DNA from: Chloroflexota bacterium
Lineage (GTDB): Bacteria > Chloroflexota > JAJPGV01
Assembly: GCA_021325635.1 (NCBI GenBank)
Contig: JAJPGV010000034.1
Location: 248,745-312,744, forward strand
DNA: 64,000 bases
Direction: 5' to 3'
The position numbers were made by a program, and so were the translations under genes. Each line of letters begins with the position of its first letter. Within the stretch, counting starts at the first letter, position 1. The notes under the pieces are model-generated. The model was given only the letters and a program-made list of their open reading frames with translations, ran no database searches and was not told the origin of the DNA. This document shows positions 35,336 to 43,892 of the stretch, in pieces.

Positions 35336-37297
35336 ATGAGTGCCCCTAGTTACCCGGCGCGCGGCCGCCAGCCGGACGAGATCGACGCAGCTATCGACGG
35401 GATCTTCGCCAAGCTAGGCCGGAACTGGAAATGGATCGTCTTCTGGCTGTTGGCGCTGGGCGTCGTGGTGTTTTACATCATGCCCAACTGGAAAGTAGTG
35501 CAGGGTCCCCTGCTCGTTATCCTGCAGCTGCTCTTCCAGCTGGTCTTTGCCGCCTTCTTCCTCATCATCCAGTTCGGCGCGCTGTTCTGGTTCCTGGGAC
35601 GCGGCCGGGTCTACTGGATCGAACCGGGTGAGTCCGGCATCTACTTCAAGGACTACAAAGGCAATCCGTCGGTCGTGGAAGTCGCCCACCGCACGGTGAC
35701 CCTGGTGCGCGGCGTCAAGGGCTTTAAGGAGATGGGCGGCGAGGTCTCACGCGGCCTGCTGCTGGTCGGCCCTCCGGGAACCGGAAAGTCGTACCTGGCC
35801 CAAGCCATCTCGGCTGAGGCCGGCGTGCCCTACTGCTACGCCTCGGCGCCTAGCTTCCAGAACATGTTCTTCGGTGTCGGCAACCTGCGGGTCATGATGC
35901 TGTACAACAAGGCCCGCAAAAAGGCGCGGAAGTACGGCGCCTGCATCCTGTTCATCGACGAGATCGATGCCCTGGGCGCTTCGCGCGGCGGCATGGGCGG
36001 CGGCATGGGTATGGGCGCTGGCATGGGCGGCCTCTTTGGCGGTGGCGGCGCGGGCATGCTCAACGAGCTGCTGCTGCAGATGGACCCGCCGAACATCGAA
36101 ACCGGCACCATCAAGAAGTTCCTGCGCAAGATTGGCCTGCGGCGCGGCAAGGCAGTGAATCCGCCCGTCCTGACCATCGGCGCAACCAACCTGCCGGACG
36201 TGCTCGATCCGGCGCTGCTGCGGCCCGGACGGTTCGACCGCCAGATCCGCATCGACAACCCGGACCTCGATGGCCGGAAGGAGATCATCGAGTATTACCT
36301 GAACAAGGTGAAGCATGTGCCGGAAATGCCCATCGAGAAGATGGCCAACGACACCATCGGCTACACGCCGGTGGCCATCCGGTACGTCATCAATGAAGCC
36401 GTGGTCAACGCCCATTTCAACGGCAAAGAGGTTATCGACTACAAAGACTTCACCCGTGCCCGTGAGTATCACGAGTGGGGCCTGCGACAGCCTATCAAGA
36501 GCATGAGCATCGAAGAGAAGCGGCGCATCGCCTATCACGAGACCGGCCATGCCTTTGCCCAGATCAAGCTCGAGCCGTCCGAACGGCTGTCCAAGGTGAC
36601 CATCATCCGGCACGGCTCGGCGCTCGGCCTGTCAGCTGCCAAGCCGCTGGAAGAGCAGCATCTGCGGACTAAGGAGCAGCTGCTGGCGGACATCCAGATC
36701 TCGCTGGCCAGCAAAGCCGCCGAGCGGATCTTCCTCTCGACCGAGACCACCGGCATGGGCGGTGACCTGCCCGCCGCCACCCGAACCGCCGCCTACTACC
36801 TGGGCATGTGCGGCATGGGCGGCAGTCTGTACGCGCCGATGGCCTTTGGGCAGTGGCAGCCGGACGGTGAGCTGAAACACCAGATCGAGGTCCTGTTAGA
36901 CGAGCAGTACAAGAAGGTCAAGACCTTGCTCGAAGCGAACCGCGACACAGTCACGGCCATCGCGGAAGCGCTGCTCGTACGCGAGGAGCTCGACGGGGAT
37001 GACGTGCTGGAGATCGTTCGGGAAGTCGAGGAGCGAGTTGCCCGCCGAGCGGCGGAAGCGCGCGAAGCCGTCCCTGCGCTGGCCGGCAGCGCTGAGATGA
37101 GCTCCGGTGAAGGCAACGGCCACGCTTCGGGCAACGGGTACGGCTCGCCCAGCTATGGCGGAAACGGACATTCGACCGAAGGAAATGGACAGTCGACAGA
37201 AGGGAACGGCCACTCAACCTACGGCGGCGGCGGCTCGCTTGAGGGCAACGGTCACGCTGGAGACGGCGGATACTATCCTGGGGCTACCCTCGGTTGA
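35336..37297 (+). CDS. FtsH-like AAA+ zinc metalloprotease with unusual insert and tail
   Basis: 653 residues. Two membrane helices (about 32-95) precede the AAA+ module: Walker A GPPGTGKS (about 145), Walker B CILFIDEIDALG and the second region of homology with PALLRPGRFDRQIR. The M41 peptidase has HETGH (about 401) and the third zinc ligand Asp in GMGGDLPAATR. After Walker B a Gly/Met-rich stretch (about 218-242) is inserted where FtsH has a short loop. The last ~65 residues consist of repeats of the type GNGHSTEG. The membrane topology is FtsH-like, so it should extract and degrade membrane proteins. Start and stop overlap closely with neighbours, giving a three-gene operon. Confidence 0.88.
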   Translation: MSAPSYPARGRQPDEIDAAIDGIFAKLGRNWKWIVFWLLALGVVVFYIMPNWKVVQGPLLVILQLLFQLVFAAFFLIIQFGALFWFLGRGRVYWIEPGESGIYFKDYKGNPSVVEVAHRTVTLVRGVKGFKEMGGEVSRGLLLVGPPGTGKSYLAQAISAEAGVPYCYASAPSFQNMFFGVGNLRVMMLYNKARKKARKYGACILFIDEIDALGASRGGMGGGMGMGAGMGGLFGGGGAGMLNELLLQMDPPNIETGTIKKFLRKIGLRRGKAVNPPVLTIGATNLPDVLDPALLRPGRFDRQIRIDNPDLDGRKEIIEYYLNKVKHVPEMPIEKMANDTIGYTPVAIRYVINEAVVNAHFNGKEVIDYKDFTRAREYHEWGLRQPIKSMSIEEKRRIAYHETGHAFAQIKLEPSERLSKVTIIRHGSALGLSAAKPLEEQHLRTKEQLLADIQISLASKAAERIFLSTETTGMGGDLPAATRTAAYYLGMCGMGGSLYAPMAFGQWQPDGELKHQIEVLLDEQYKKVKTLLEANRDTVTAIAEALLVREELDGDDVLEIVREVEERVARRAAEAREAVPALAGSAEMSSGEGNGHASGNGYGSPSYGGNGHSTEGNGQSTEGNGHSTYGGGGSLEGNGHAGDGGYYPGATLG

Positions 37298-37521
37298 GCC
37301 CTGAAGGAAGCGGCCGCGATTCCCAGCGCCCGGAACGCTCGGTCACGGAGCTTGCCGTTGACCTGACTATCGCCTGGCTGAAGCGGGTCGAGGATACCGC
37401 CGATGGACGCGAGCCGAAGGAAGTGGTGGCTGCCATGGCCGAGTTCTTCGAGGCTATTCACCACCACAAGCAGCAGGAGATCGAAGGAAAGCGCCGACAC
37501 GAAGGCGCGGCCGTTCACTAG
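37294..37521 (+). CDS. Small helical protein at the end of the FtsH-like operon
   Basis: 75 residues from a TTG overlapping the protease stop (TTGA). SVTELAVDLTIAWLKRVED and EVVAAMAEFFEAIHHHKQ form two amphipathic helices with no membrane segment and a His/Gln-rich end. I do not recognise it. The coupling to the protease suggests a small regulator or substrate of it. The gene ends just before a strong terminator. Confidence 0.55.
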   Translation: MSPEGSGRDSQRPERSVTELAVDLTIAWLKRVEDTADGREPKEVVAAMAEFFEAIHHHKQQEIEGKRRHEGAAVH

Positions 37522-37537
37522 CGCTCACAGGATTCTG

Positions 37538-37579
37538 AAAACAAGAGGGCGGGCGATTTACAGCCCGCCCTCTTGTTTT
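37538..37579. terminator. Bidirectional intrinsic terminator with 17-bp perfect stem
   Basis: AAAACAAGAGGGCGGGC (37538-37554) pairs exactly with 37563-37579 around an 8-base loop; A-runs and T-runs at the ends allow termination in both directions. It separates the FtsH-like operon from the convergent cytochrome gene. The last six codons (KQEGGL) of that gene form one stem arm and its TAA lies in the loop. Confidence 0.92.
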
Positions 37580-38241
37580 GCGGCGCGATCTATCTTCATC
37601 TCGGCCGCGCTCGAGGCGTTCGGCTGACCGAGCCACCGAGGATGAACGCTGGCCGCCCAGCTTCGATCCACGTAGCCACTGAGCATCCCGCGCATCGAGT
37701 GTCGGGTGCGTGGGTTCACCAGGGCGTACCACAGGTGCCCCAGCCACACCACCAGAATGGTGAACGTCAGCGTGTCATGCAGCATGCCGGCGTTCTGCAC
37801 CAGCGCGCGATCGAAGCGGAAGTACTGCCACATGATCGCGCCCGAGATGAGAAAGAACAGCGTCGCGGCGGCGGTAAACATGAGGTTCGCCTTCTGTCCG
37901 GCGTTGAAGCGTCCCGCTCTGGAGCCACCGGAGTCATCGGTTATCGCAAAGAATCGGCGGTCCTCGGCGTCCCACCACTGCGCAGCCCTGAAATCGGCCC
38001 TGATCGAATGCCAGTCTCCAAGCCGCGCTGCCAGCAGGGGCGCCAGGGCAAAGGTCAGCCCGGCGCCGATGTGGATTACCCGCAGGACGAAGCGGTGGCC
38101 GATGAGCTCCTCAGCCGCGCCAACGAGGAGCGCCAGACCGGAGAGCAGCGCCAGGACGAATCCGCCGGCGTGCAACCAGTGCACGGCACGCTGAGTTCGG
38201 TTGAAGCGCAGGACCAGGCCCAGGTCGCCATCCGGCTCCAC
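37558..38241 (-). CDS. Cytochrome b561-type membrane subunit (formate dehydrogenase gamma / YedZ-like)
   Basis: About 227 residues with four membrane helices. Candidate heme ligands are His in RAVHWLHAGGF, His in RVIHIGAGL and His in HDTLTFTILVVWLGHLWY. The family passes quinol electrons to or from a molybdenum enzyme. GTG 38241, 4 bases after the upstream stop, is preferred; the frame is open to 38337, which would overlap the upstream gene. It pairs with the sulfite-oxidase-like protein before it, so the two probably form one exported redox complex. The function was lost in no visible motif. Confidence 0.75.
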   Translation of the reverse strand: MEPDGDLGLVLRFNRTQRAVHWLHAGGFVLALLSGLALLVGAAEELIGHRFVLRVIHIGAGLTFALAPLLAARLGDWHSIRADFRAAQWWDAEDRRFFAITDDSGGSRAGRFNAGQKANLMFTAAATLFFLISGAIMWQYFRFDRALVQNAGMLHDTLTFTILVVWLGHLWYALVNPRTRHSMRGMLSGYVDRSWAASVHPRWLGQPNASSAAEMKIDRAAKQEGGL

Positions 38242-38245
38242 AGCG

Positions 38246-38920
38246 CTAGGCCGGAGCGCGCGATCCGCTCTTGTCGAGGTAAGCGTCACGGTCGTAGCCG
38301 CGAACTTCCCAGTAACCGTCGATCGCGCTGGGCGCAAGCTCGATGCGGTTCACCCACTTCACGCTCTTGTAGCCGTACATCTCGGGGACAATCAGCCGCA
38401 CCGGCAGGCCCTGGTTCAGCGGCAATGGCTGGCCGTTCATGTTGTAGGCCAGCAGGACGTCGGGCGTTAGGGCCTGGTCCAGCGTAAGACTGTCGGTGTA
38501 CGCGCCGTCCGAGGAATAGAGCACGACCGCTTTGGCGTCCGGCTTAGGACTCACCGTGTCCAGCAGCGCTCTCAGGGGCACGCCCTGCCATACCAGGTTC
38601 GGTACGGACCACCCGGTGACACAGTGGAAGGTCCCTCGCTGCTCGACCGAAGGCTGCGCCAGAAGATCTGCATAGCTCAAGCTCAACGGCCTGCCGACGA
38701 GGCCGTCCAACGCCAGCCTCCAGGTGGCCGGATCGAAGGTAGGGATGGGAGCCACCGTGTAGATGCGGAAGCCGTTCTGCCCGATGAGGTCAGCAAGCAG
38801 ACCGGGCTCGCCGTCACCTCCCGTCACGGCATGTCCGAACAGCAAGCTCCCCGCGCCCAACGCGCTGAGGCCCAGGAACAGCCGGCGGCCAATCGGTCTG
38901 AGTAGCGGCGTTTCGGTCAC
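38246..38920 (-). CDS. Sulfite-oxidase-family molybdopterin oxidoreductase (YedY/MsrP-like)
   Basis: 224 residues. The N-terminus (RPIGRRLFLGLSALGAGSLLFG) is a likely Tat-type signal, with a double Arg just before the hydrophobic core. FHCVTGW at about 98-104 supplies the Cys that binds molybdenum. MYGYKSVKWVNRIELA is the typical C-terminal segment. Related enzymes reduce methionine sulfoxide or oxidise sulfite outside the membrane, with a heme b membrane partner; the gene directly downstream encodes such a partner. tatA is at 58 kb. Confidence 0.85.
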   Translation of the reverse strand: MTETPLLRPIGRRLFLGLSALGAGSLLFGHAVTGGDGEPGLLADLIGQNGFRIYTVAPIPTFDPATWRLALDGLVGRPLSLSYADLLAQPSVEQRGTFHCVTGWSVPNLVWQGVPLRALLDTVSPKPDAKAVVLYSSDGAYTDSLTLDQALTPDVLLAYNMNGQPLPLNQGLPVRLIVPEMYGYKSVKWVNRIELAPSAIDGYWEVRGYDRDAYLDKSGSRAPA

Positions 38921-38987
38921 AACGTTCCTGCCAACAATGGATACGGCTATCCTGCAGCACCCAGATGCTCGCGACGTGCGACGCCGC

Positions 38988-39689
38988 TCAACGGCGCCAC
39001 CAGCGGACGCTGTAGGCTGCAGCCACCAATGCTATCGCCAGCAGGCCCAGCTCGGTTGCAAGCACCGGCCAATCGATTGATGGACTGAAGGCAGCGCCCG
39101 TCGACGCGGCAGGCGGCGAAGCGCCCGTGCCGGCGCCAATGGCGGGCGGGGCTGGTTCAGCGGCAGGCGCAGCCGGAGCGGGGGTGTTCGTTCCAGGTCC
39201 GACGCCCACCGCTCGTGCGCTGGCGGCGGCAGGTTGTGCCGCCGCGGCAGGAGCTCCACTACTTGCCGCCCGCGCCGCAGCGAGCGGAGGGCCCGAGGCG
39301 GCTGCAGCCTGCGGCCGAATCTCGCTGCTCCTGAAAACGGAAATGGCGGCCGCCTGGCGCGGCAGCCCCCGAACGGCCAGGTTCACACTCAGCGCCACAA
39401 ACAGCAGGCTCGCGGCAATTGAGGACACTGCTCGCAACAATCCGCCTGGAGTCCCGCTCAGCGCAGCCGGCTTGATGGCGCGGGGCCCGATGACGAACGA
39501 GCGCGGCGCCGGCCTGGCCGGCAGGCTGCCGAGAGCGGCCGTCAGATTTCGCAGCTCATCCAGCTGCAGCCGGCATTGCGGACACTCTCGCACGTGCCCC
39601 TCGACGGCCTGGCGCTCGGCTATGGTGACCTGGTCGTCGAGATAGGGCGACAGCAGGTCGGAGACGTGTTCCAGCTTCTTATCCCCCAC
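38988..39689 (-). CDS. Zinc-finger anti-sigma factor
   Basis: 233 residues. LLSPYLDDQVTIAERQAVEGHVRECPQC contains the HxxxCxxC zinc site of anti-sigma domains at about 29-36. A membrane helix (SIAASLLFVALSVNLAV, about 90-106) and an Ala/Pro-rich outside region follow, with a second helix at the end (ATELGLLAIALVAAAYSV). It overlaps the sigma gene by 11 bases and should hold that sigma inactive at the membrane until a signal releases it. Confidence 0.85.
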   Translation of the reverse strand: MGDKKLEHVSDLLSPYLDDQVTIAERQAVEGHVRECPQCRLQLDELRNLTAALGSLPARPAPRSFVIGPRAIKPAALSGTPGGLLRAVSSIAASLLFVALSVNLAVRGLPRQAAAISVFRSSEIRPQAAAASGPPLAAARAASSGAPAAAAQPAAASARAVGVGPGTNTPAPAAPAAEPAPPAIGAGTGASPPAASTGAAFSPSIDWPVLATELGLLAIALVAAAYSVRWWRR

Positions 39690-40239
39690 TCTTCAGACGG
39701 AGATCTTCCGGCAGAAGTTCCCTGAGCCGCGCCCTGGCCCGGCTCAGTCGCGACTTCACCGTGCCGAGGCTCACCTCCATGGCGCGGGACGCCTCGTCGT
39801 AATCGAGACCCTGAACGTCAACCAGGAGCACGCACAGGCGCTGCTCTGGCGGCAGCTTCAGGATGGCCGCTTCCAGCGTCTTGACCACTTCGGCGCTCAA
39901 GACGACCGCGTCGGGTTGAGGATCCGGATCGGCAAAGGGCGCATCCTCGTCGAGCCAATCTGTGGGATGGCGCTGCCGGCCCCTCATCTGGTCGTAGCAC
40001 TGATTGGCCGCGATACGCAGCATCCACGCCCTGAATGACCCTCCCTTGAAGCCCTTGACCGACCGATAGGCGGCGAAGAAGGTCTCCTGGGTGGCATCCT
40101 CCGCTGCCGTCGTGCTGCCGAGCATCCGCAGGCACACGTTGAACACGCCCTGCTGGTGCAGCTCGACCAGCTGATTGAAGGCGGCCAGGCTCCCAGCGCA
40201 GGCCGCCGCGGTCAATTGATCTTCGGAAGATGGAACCAA
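39679..40239 (-). CDS. ECF-type RNA polymerase sigma-70 factor
   Basis: 186 residues with region 2 (FNQLVELHQQGVFNVCLRML, EDATQETFFAAYRSVKGFKG, FRAWMLRIAANQCYDQMRGR) and region 4 (LPPEQRLCVLLVDVQGLDYDEASRAMEVSLGTVKSRLSRAR shortened here to its key helix-turn-helix LGTVKSRLSRAR). No region 3, as in extracytoplasmic-function sigma factors. The anti-sigma gene follows in the same operon. The divergent lipoprotein gene 52 bases away could be one of its targets. Confidence 0.92.
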   Translation of the reverse strand: MVPSSEDQLTAAACAGSLAAFNQLVELHQQGVFNVCLRMLGSTTAAEDATQETFFAAYRSVKGFKGGSFRAWMLRIAANQCYDQMRGRQRHPTDWLDEDAPFADPDPQPDAVVLSAEVVKTLEAAILKLPPEQRLCVLLVDVQGLDYDEASRAMEVSLGTVKSRLSRARARLRELLPEDLRLKSGG

Positions 40240-40291
40240 ATCCTCGCGCTCGCCGTCGTTAGGGTATCAGCGCCTGAAAGGAGCACTCGCA

Positions 40292-41257
40292 ATGAAGCAC
40301 CGACCCGCGGCCGTCGTCTCTCTGGCACTCGGATCCCTGGCCATCCTGACCGCGTGTGGTTCTCCTCGCCCAGCCTCAATTCCGGCCAACGGTGGCGTTG
40401 CCGCCGCCGCCAGCACCACCGCGATTGGCGAATCCGCCCGAACGGCGCAGCCCGCCATCGCGGCAGCATCCGGGCCACCTACCCAGGCAGCACAGCCCGG
40501 TTCGGGGCCAAGCTCTTCGCAGGGAGCGGCCGGGCTGCCTGTTCCACCGGTCACCCGGATGGTCATCAAGAACGGCAGCCTGAGCATCGCCGTCATCGAC
40601 GTCGAGAACAGCCTGGGACAAGTCGATCAGATCGTCCGAGCGGAACAAGGCGTCATCGCCTCGCAGACCATCCGGACGCAGGACGACAAGACCTTCGCCA
40701 CACTCACGCTCCAGGTGCCTCCGGACAACTTCGAGGACACGCTGGCCCGTCTGCGAGACGTTCGAGCGCCGGGCAGCAGGGTCATCGGCGACTCCGTGAA
40801 CAGCCAGGACGTCACCGATCAGTACGTCGATCTGGAGGCGCAGCACCGTAACCTCCAGGCAACTCGCGACGCTTACCAGAAGCTGCTCGATAGGGCCACC
40901 TCGGTAGCCGACATCATCACGCTGACGCGCGAAGTCAACAACATCCAGACTCAGATGGATCAGATCGAAGGCCGCCAGCGAATCATCAGCCGGCAGTCGG
41001 CCATTTCGACCATCACCCTGGCCCTGTCCCCGTTGGGCGCCACTCCCGCACCCGGACCTCGGCCCCTGCCCCTGCCGGCGGAAGCGGCTCGCCAGGCCTG
41101 GGCGGCGCTCGTTACCGCCCTCCAGGGTTTGTCAGTTGTCCTGATCTGGATGGCAGTGCTGCTGCCGCTCCCGGCGGCGGCCATCTGGCTGGGATGGACG
41201 CTGTTCAGTCGAGTCAGCCAGCGGGCGCATCACACCGCCGGCAGCACCACGAACTGA
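40292..41257 (+). CDS. DUF4349 lipoprotein
   Basis: 321 residues. A signal peptide ends in the lipobox LTACG (Cys about 22) with an Ala/Ser-rich linker to about 85. RMVIKNGSLSIAVIDVENSL starts the DUF4349 domain. A coiled coil (about 180-240: LEAQHRNLQATRDAYQKLL, NNIQTQMDQIEGRQRI) and a C-terminal membrane helix (SVVLIWMAVLLPLPAAAIWL) follow. A GGAG lies 8 bases before ATG 40292. The domain's job is unknown. It is divergent from the ECF sigma operon and overlaps the end of the convergent Rad50-like gene by 28 bases. Confidence 0.85.
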   Translation: MKHRPAAVVSLALGSLAILTACGSPRPASIPANGGVAAAASTTAIGESARTAQPAIAAASGPPTQAAQPGSGPSSSQGAAGLPVPPVTRMVIKNGSLSIAVIDVENSLGQVDQIVRAEQGVIASQTIRTQDDKTFATLTLQVPPDNFEDTLARLRDVRAPGSRVIGDSVNSQDVTDQYVDLEAQHRNLQATRDAYQKLLDRATSVADIITLTREVNNIQTQMDQIEGRQRIISRQSAISTITLALSPLGATPAPGPRPLPLPAEAARQAWAALVTALQGLSVVLIWMAVLLPLPAAAIWLGWTLFSRVSQRAHHTAGSTTN

Positions 41258-43884
41258 TCGAAATCGGACAGTGGAGCCAGGCGACGGCCGAGCGCCGTCG
41301 CCTGGCTCCACCCGTCCAGACCGCTTACAAAAACACATCGCACTTGGCTGGCATTGCGAACCAGGGCAAGTCGAAGCGCCAGCACGAGCGCCGCCGCTTC
41401 CGGCCCGGCCAGGTCCTCTGCCGGCCGAAATATGCCTGTCTTCGACAGCCCCGGGGCGGCGTCCCAGGCCCAGGCCAGCTTGGCGTCGGATTCCGGCAGC
41501 AGCGCGCGAAGATAGCCAGTCCCAACCTCCGCCACCCGGCTTCGGAGCAGCTCACCCAGCTTACGCCCGCCCTCGTCGACGGCCGATCGTGCTTGCGACA
41601 GCAGAGCCGTGGCGCGCTCATGACGTGCGACGTCCCGGCGTCGCTGTTCCAGCCGTTCGCGATTTTCCTCGGCCGTGCTGAGCTTCTCGCGCGCCTGGTC
41701 GTACGCCGCCTTGCAGCGCTCCACTACGACCTCGGTATCTGCCGACCGGGCCCGCAGCGAGATCACTTCCAGCGGCGCAGCGGACAGCTCCCGGATTGCC
41801 TCGCACAGGCCGGTCTCGCGAGCTTCCCACTCCTCCACCAAACGCATCTGCGCCTGGATCTGCGACTGGCAGTCGAGGAGTTGGTCCGGGGCTTCGGCGG
41901 TGATCTCGAACAGCCCCCGCTGGGTCAAATAGGCGTCGTACCCAAGCTGGGTCTCATCCCTCTTATGCTCGCTTGCACGCAGACTCGCCTCCGCTTCGGC
42001 CAGAACTGACAATCGCGACGCCAGCTCCGTGTGGCGATCATCGAGCTCCTGTTTGGCTCGCTGAAGCTGACGGATCTCTGACTCGACCGTTTCTTTCCGG
42101 GCCACCAGGCTCAGCGCCGCCAGCCGCTGCGAGCGCGGCTCGCCCAGCCCGGCGATCTCCTGCCGCAGGTTACTCACCCGCGCGGGGCCGTCGGCGCATT
42201 CCTGCTGGTGCTTGAGCAGGAGATCGTATGCCTGCTTGAGCTGATTGATCTGCTCGCGCAGCTGCTTGCGGTGCTGCTTCAGCGCAGGCAGGCCACCGAG
42301 CTTGAACTCGTTCTTCCGAACGGCCTCGAGCTCCTGCTGCAGCTGGTGGATGTTCGATCTCAGCACGTTGACCTGCTGGGCAGCGTCGGCCAGCCTGCGA
42401 CTCTCGTTCTGCCAATCTCGCACGAGCCGCTCCAGGGCGTCCAGATGGCGGTCCAGAGCCTCCCGCAGGTGCCCAGCCAGGGTCCGTTCGGCCGCCTGCA
42501 CAGCGCCGCCTGGCCCGAGCGGAGAGGCCGAGAGCCGCTCCGTGGCCGAGATCCCCCGTCTCAGCTCGTCCAGCTGCCCGCTCGTCACTCGAATGGCGCC
42601 GTCGAGAAAATGGATCTGGTCAACCTGGCGGGAGGCGTCGCGCAGCTGGCCAAACGCTGTCTCCAGCGCCTGCTCCAGCTTCTTAAGGCTCGCCTGCTGT
42701 GCACCGAGCGCTTCGAGATCGACTATCTGGCGCTCGACCTCCGCGGCCAGCACTTCCAGGCGCTTGGCATCCGCCAGGTTTTCCTGGACCTGGCGGTGGA
42801 TGAAATCGAGCCGCAGACTTCTCTCCTGCGCCAGCGCCAGCTGCTGCTCCAGCTGCTGCTGCTTGTGCACCTGCTCGGCGAGCTCCACGGCTTCGCGCTC
42901 GGCCGCAGCGATGCGATCGTGATCTGCTTGAAGATGAGCCTCACCACGCTGAGCCGCGACCTGCTCGGACGTAACCGCGCTCAGCTCCCCACGGAGCGCC
43001 TCCACCTCAGCAAGCTGAGCGCGAAGCCTGGCGATCTCGCCGCACGCCGCCTGGAAGTCGGTCCAGTCCTGCTGATGCTCGGCCATGCGCGTCTGCGCCT
43101 GCTCCCGCAAGCTGAGGGCGGCCTGCCAGCGCTCGAGCCTGACCTCTAGCGCGGCCGCCATTCGCCGCCCAGCCTGGAGCTCCTCGCGCACTCGGTCGAG
43201 ATCCAATGACAGCGCGGCGTGCCGCTCGGCACGTTCTTGCGCAAGGTCGAGCTGGCGCGACAGGCCAGACAGCTGCTCCTCGGCTTCGAGAAGCCGTCCC
43301 TGAGCCACATCGTGCTCACGTCGAAAGTCGTCGAACAGACTATCCTGGCCCTCGAGCAGACGCGCTTCCGCGGTCAGCTCGTGCCAGTGGCGCTCCATCG
43401 TCTCGCGCACGGCGGAAACGGAGCGCAGTCCCTTGGGATAGCGGTCCATCAGCAGCAGATCCGAGAAGCGGCGATCTCGCCAGCCGCGCTCGGACGTCAG
43501 CAGCCCCAGGCTTGCCGGAATCGAGAAGCACAGCAGGTCGCGGAACAGCCTGCTCAGGGAAACGTCGTCATCGACCTGGAAATGGCGGCGCAGCCACAGG
43601 CCAGCGTCTTCAGGTCCAAACGCAGCCTGCCAGCCGGTCTCGGGATCGACGATCTGCCAGTGCTGGGCGACGTCGACTGCGCGCTGAGCCACGTATGGAC
43701 GCCGATCCAGCGGCGATTCGAACTCGATCTCGACCTGCCCGGCAGAGCCCAAGCCACGCGATGGAACGTCGAATAGCGCATACCCTACCGCGGCCAGCAA
43801 CTCACGCTCGCCCGCCGGCAGCAGCGACACACCATCGGCCAGCTGATGCCGCCCGCCAGATGGCGTGCTGATGACGCGAAGCAT
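41230..43884 (-). CDS. Rad50/SbcC-like coiled-coil protein with degenerate ATPase motifs
   Basis: About 884 residues from ATG 43884, 8 bases after the Mre11-like stop. Residues ~190-780 are almost all coiled coil, as in SbcC. The head keeps the general pattern (LLAAVGYALFDVPSRG, where SbcC has its P-loop helix), but the P-loop itself reads LLPAGERE with no GK(S/T). The signature position reads DLAGPEAAALVLALRLAL in place of LSGGE, and the Walker B region reads VRCVFVSGLDGWSQ without the DE pair. No CxxC zinc hook is visible. ATP binding is therefore doubtful. Gene order with an Mre11-like partner is that of sbcD-sbcC, so a structural, DNA-bridging or regulatory complex is a possibility. Confidence 0.75.
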   Translation of the reverse strand: MLRVISTPSGGRHQLADGVSLLPAGERELLAAVGYALFDVPSRGLGSAGQVEIEFESPLDRRPYVAQRAVDVAQHWQIVDPETGWQAAFGPEDAGLWLRRHFQVDDDVSLSRLFRDLLCFSIPASLGLLTSERGWRDRRFSDLLLMDRYPKGLRSVSAVRETMERHWHELTAEARLLEGQDSLFDDFRREHDVAQGRLLEAEEQLSGLSRQLDLAQERAERHAALSLDLDRVREELQAGRRMAAALEVRLERWQAALSLREQAQTRMAEHQQDWTDFQAACGEIARLRAQLAEVEALRGELSAVTSEQVAAQRGEAHLQADHDRIAAAEREAVELAEQVHKQQQLEQQLALAQERSLRLDFIHRQVQENLADAKRLEVLAAEVERQIVDLEALGAQQASLKKLEQALETAFGQLRDASRQVDQIHFLDGAIRVTSGQLDELRRGISATERLSASPLGPGGAVQAAERTLAGHLREALDRHLDALERLVRDWQNESRRLADAAQQVNVLRSNIHQLQQELEAVRKNEFKLGGLPALKQHRKQLREQINQLKQAYDLLLKHQQECADGPARVSNLRQEIAGLGEPRSQRLAALSLVARKETVESEIRQLQRAKQELDDRHTELASRLSVLAEAEASLRASEHKRDETQLGYDAYLTQRGLFEITAEAPDQLLDCQSQIQAQMRLVEEWEARETGLCEAIRELSAAPLEVISLRARSADTEVVVERCKAAYDQAREKLSTAEENRERLEQRRRDVARHERATALLSQARSAVDEGGRKLGELLRSRVAEVGTGYLRALLPESDAKLAWAWDAAPGLSKTGIFRPAEDLAGPEAAALVLALRLALVRNASQVRCVFVSGLDGWSQATALGRRLAPLSDFDQFVVLPAV
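41271..41311. repeat. 18-bp perfect inverted repeat inside the Rad50-like 3' end
   Basis: GTGGAGCCAGGCGACGGC (41271-41288) pairs without mismatch with 41294-41311, loop CGAGC. It lies 13 bases past the stop of the convergent DUF4349 gene and could terminate that transcript, although no T-run follows. It is at the same time coding sequence for the last residues of the Rad50-like protein. Confidence 0.75.
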
Positions 43885-43892
43885 TAGTCCCG

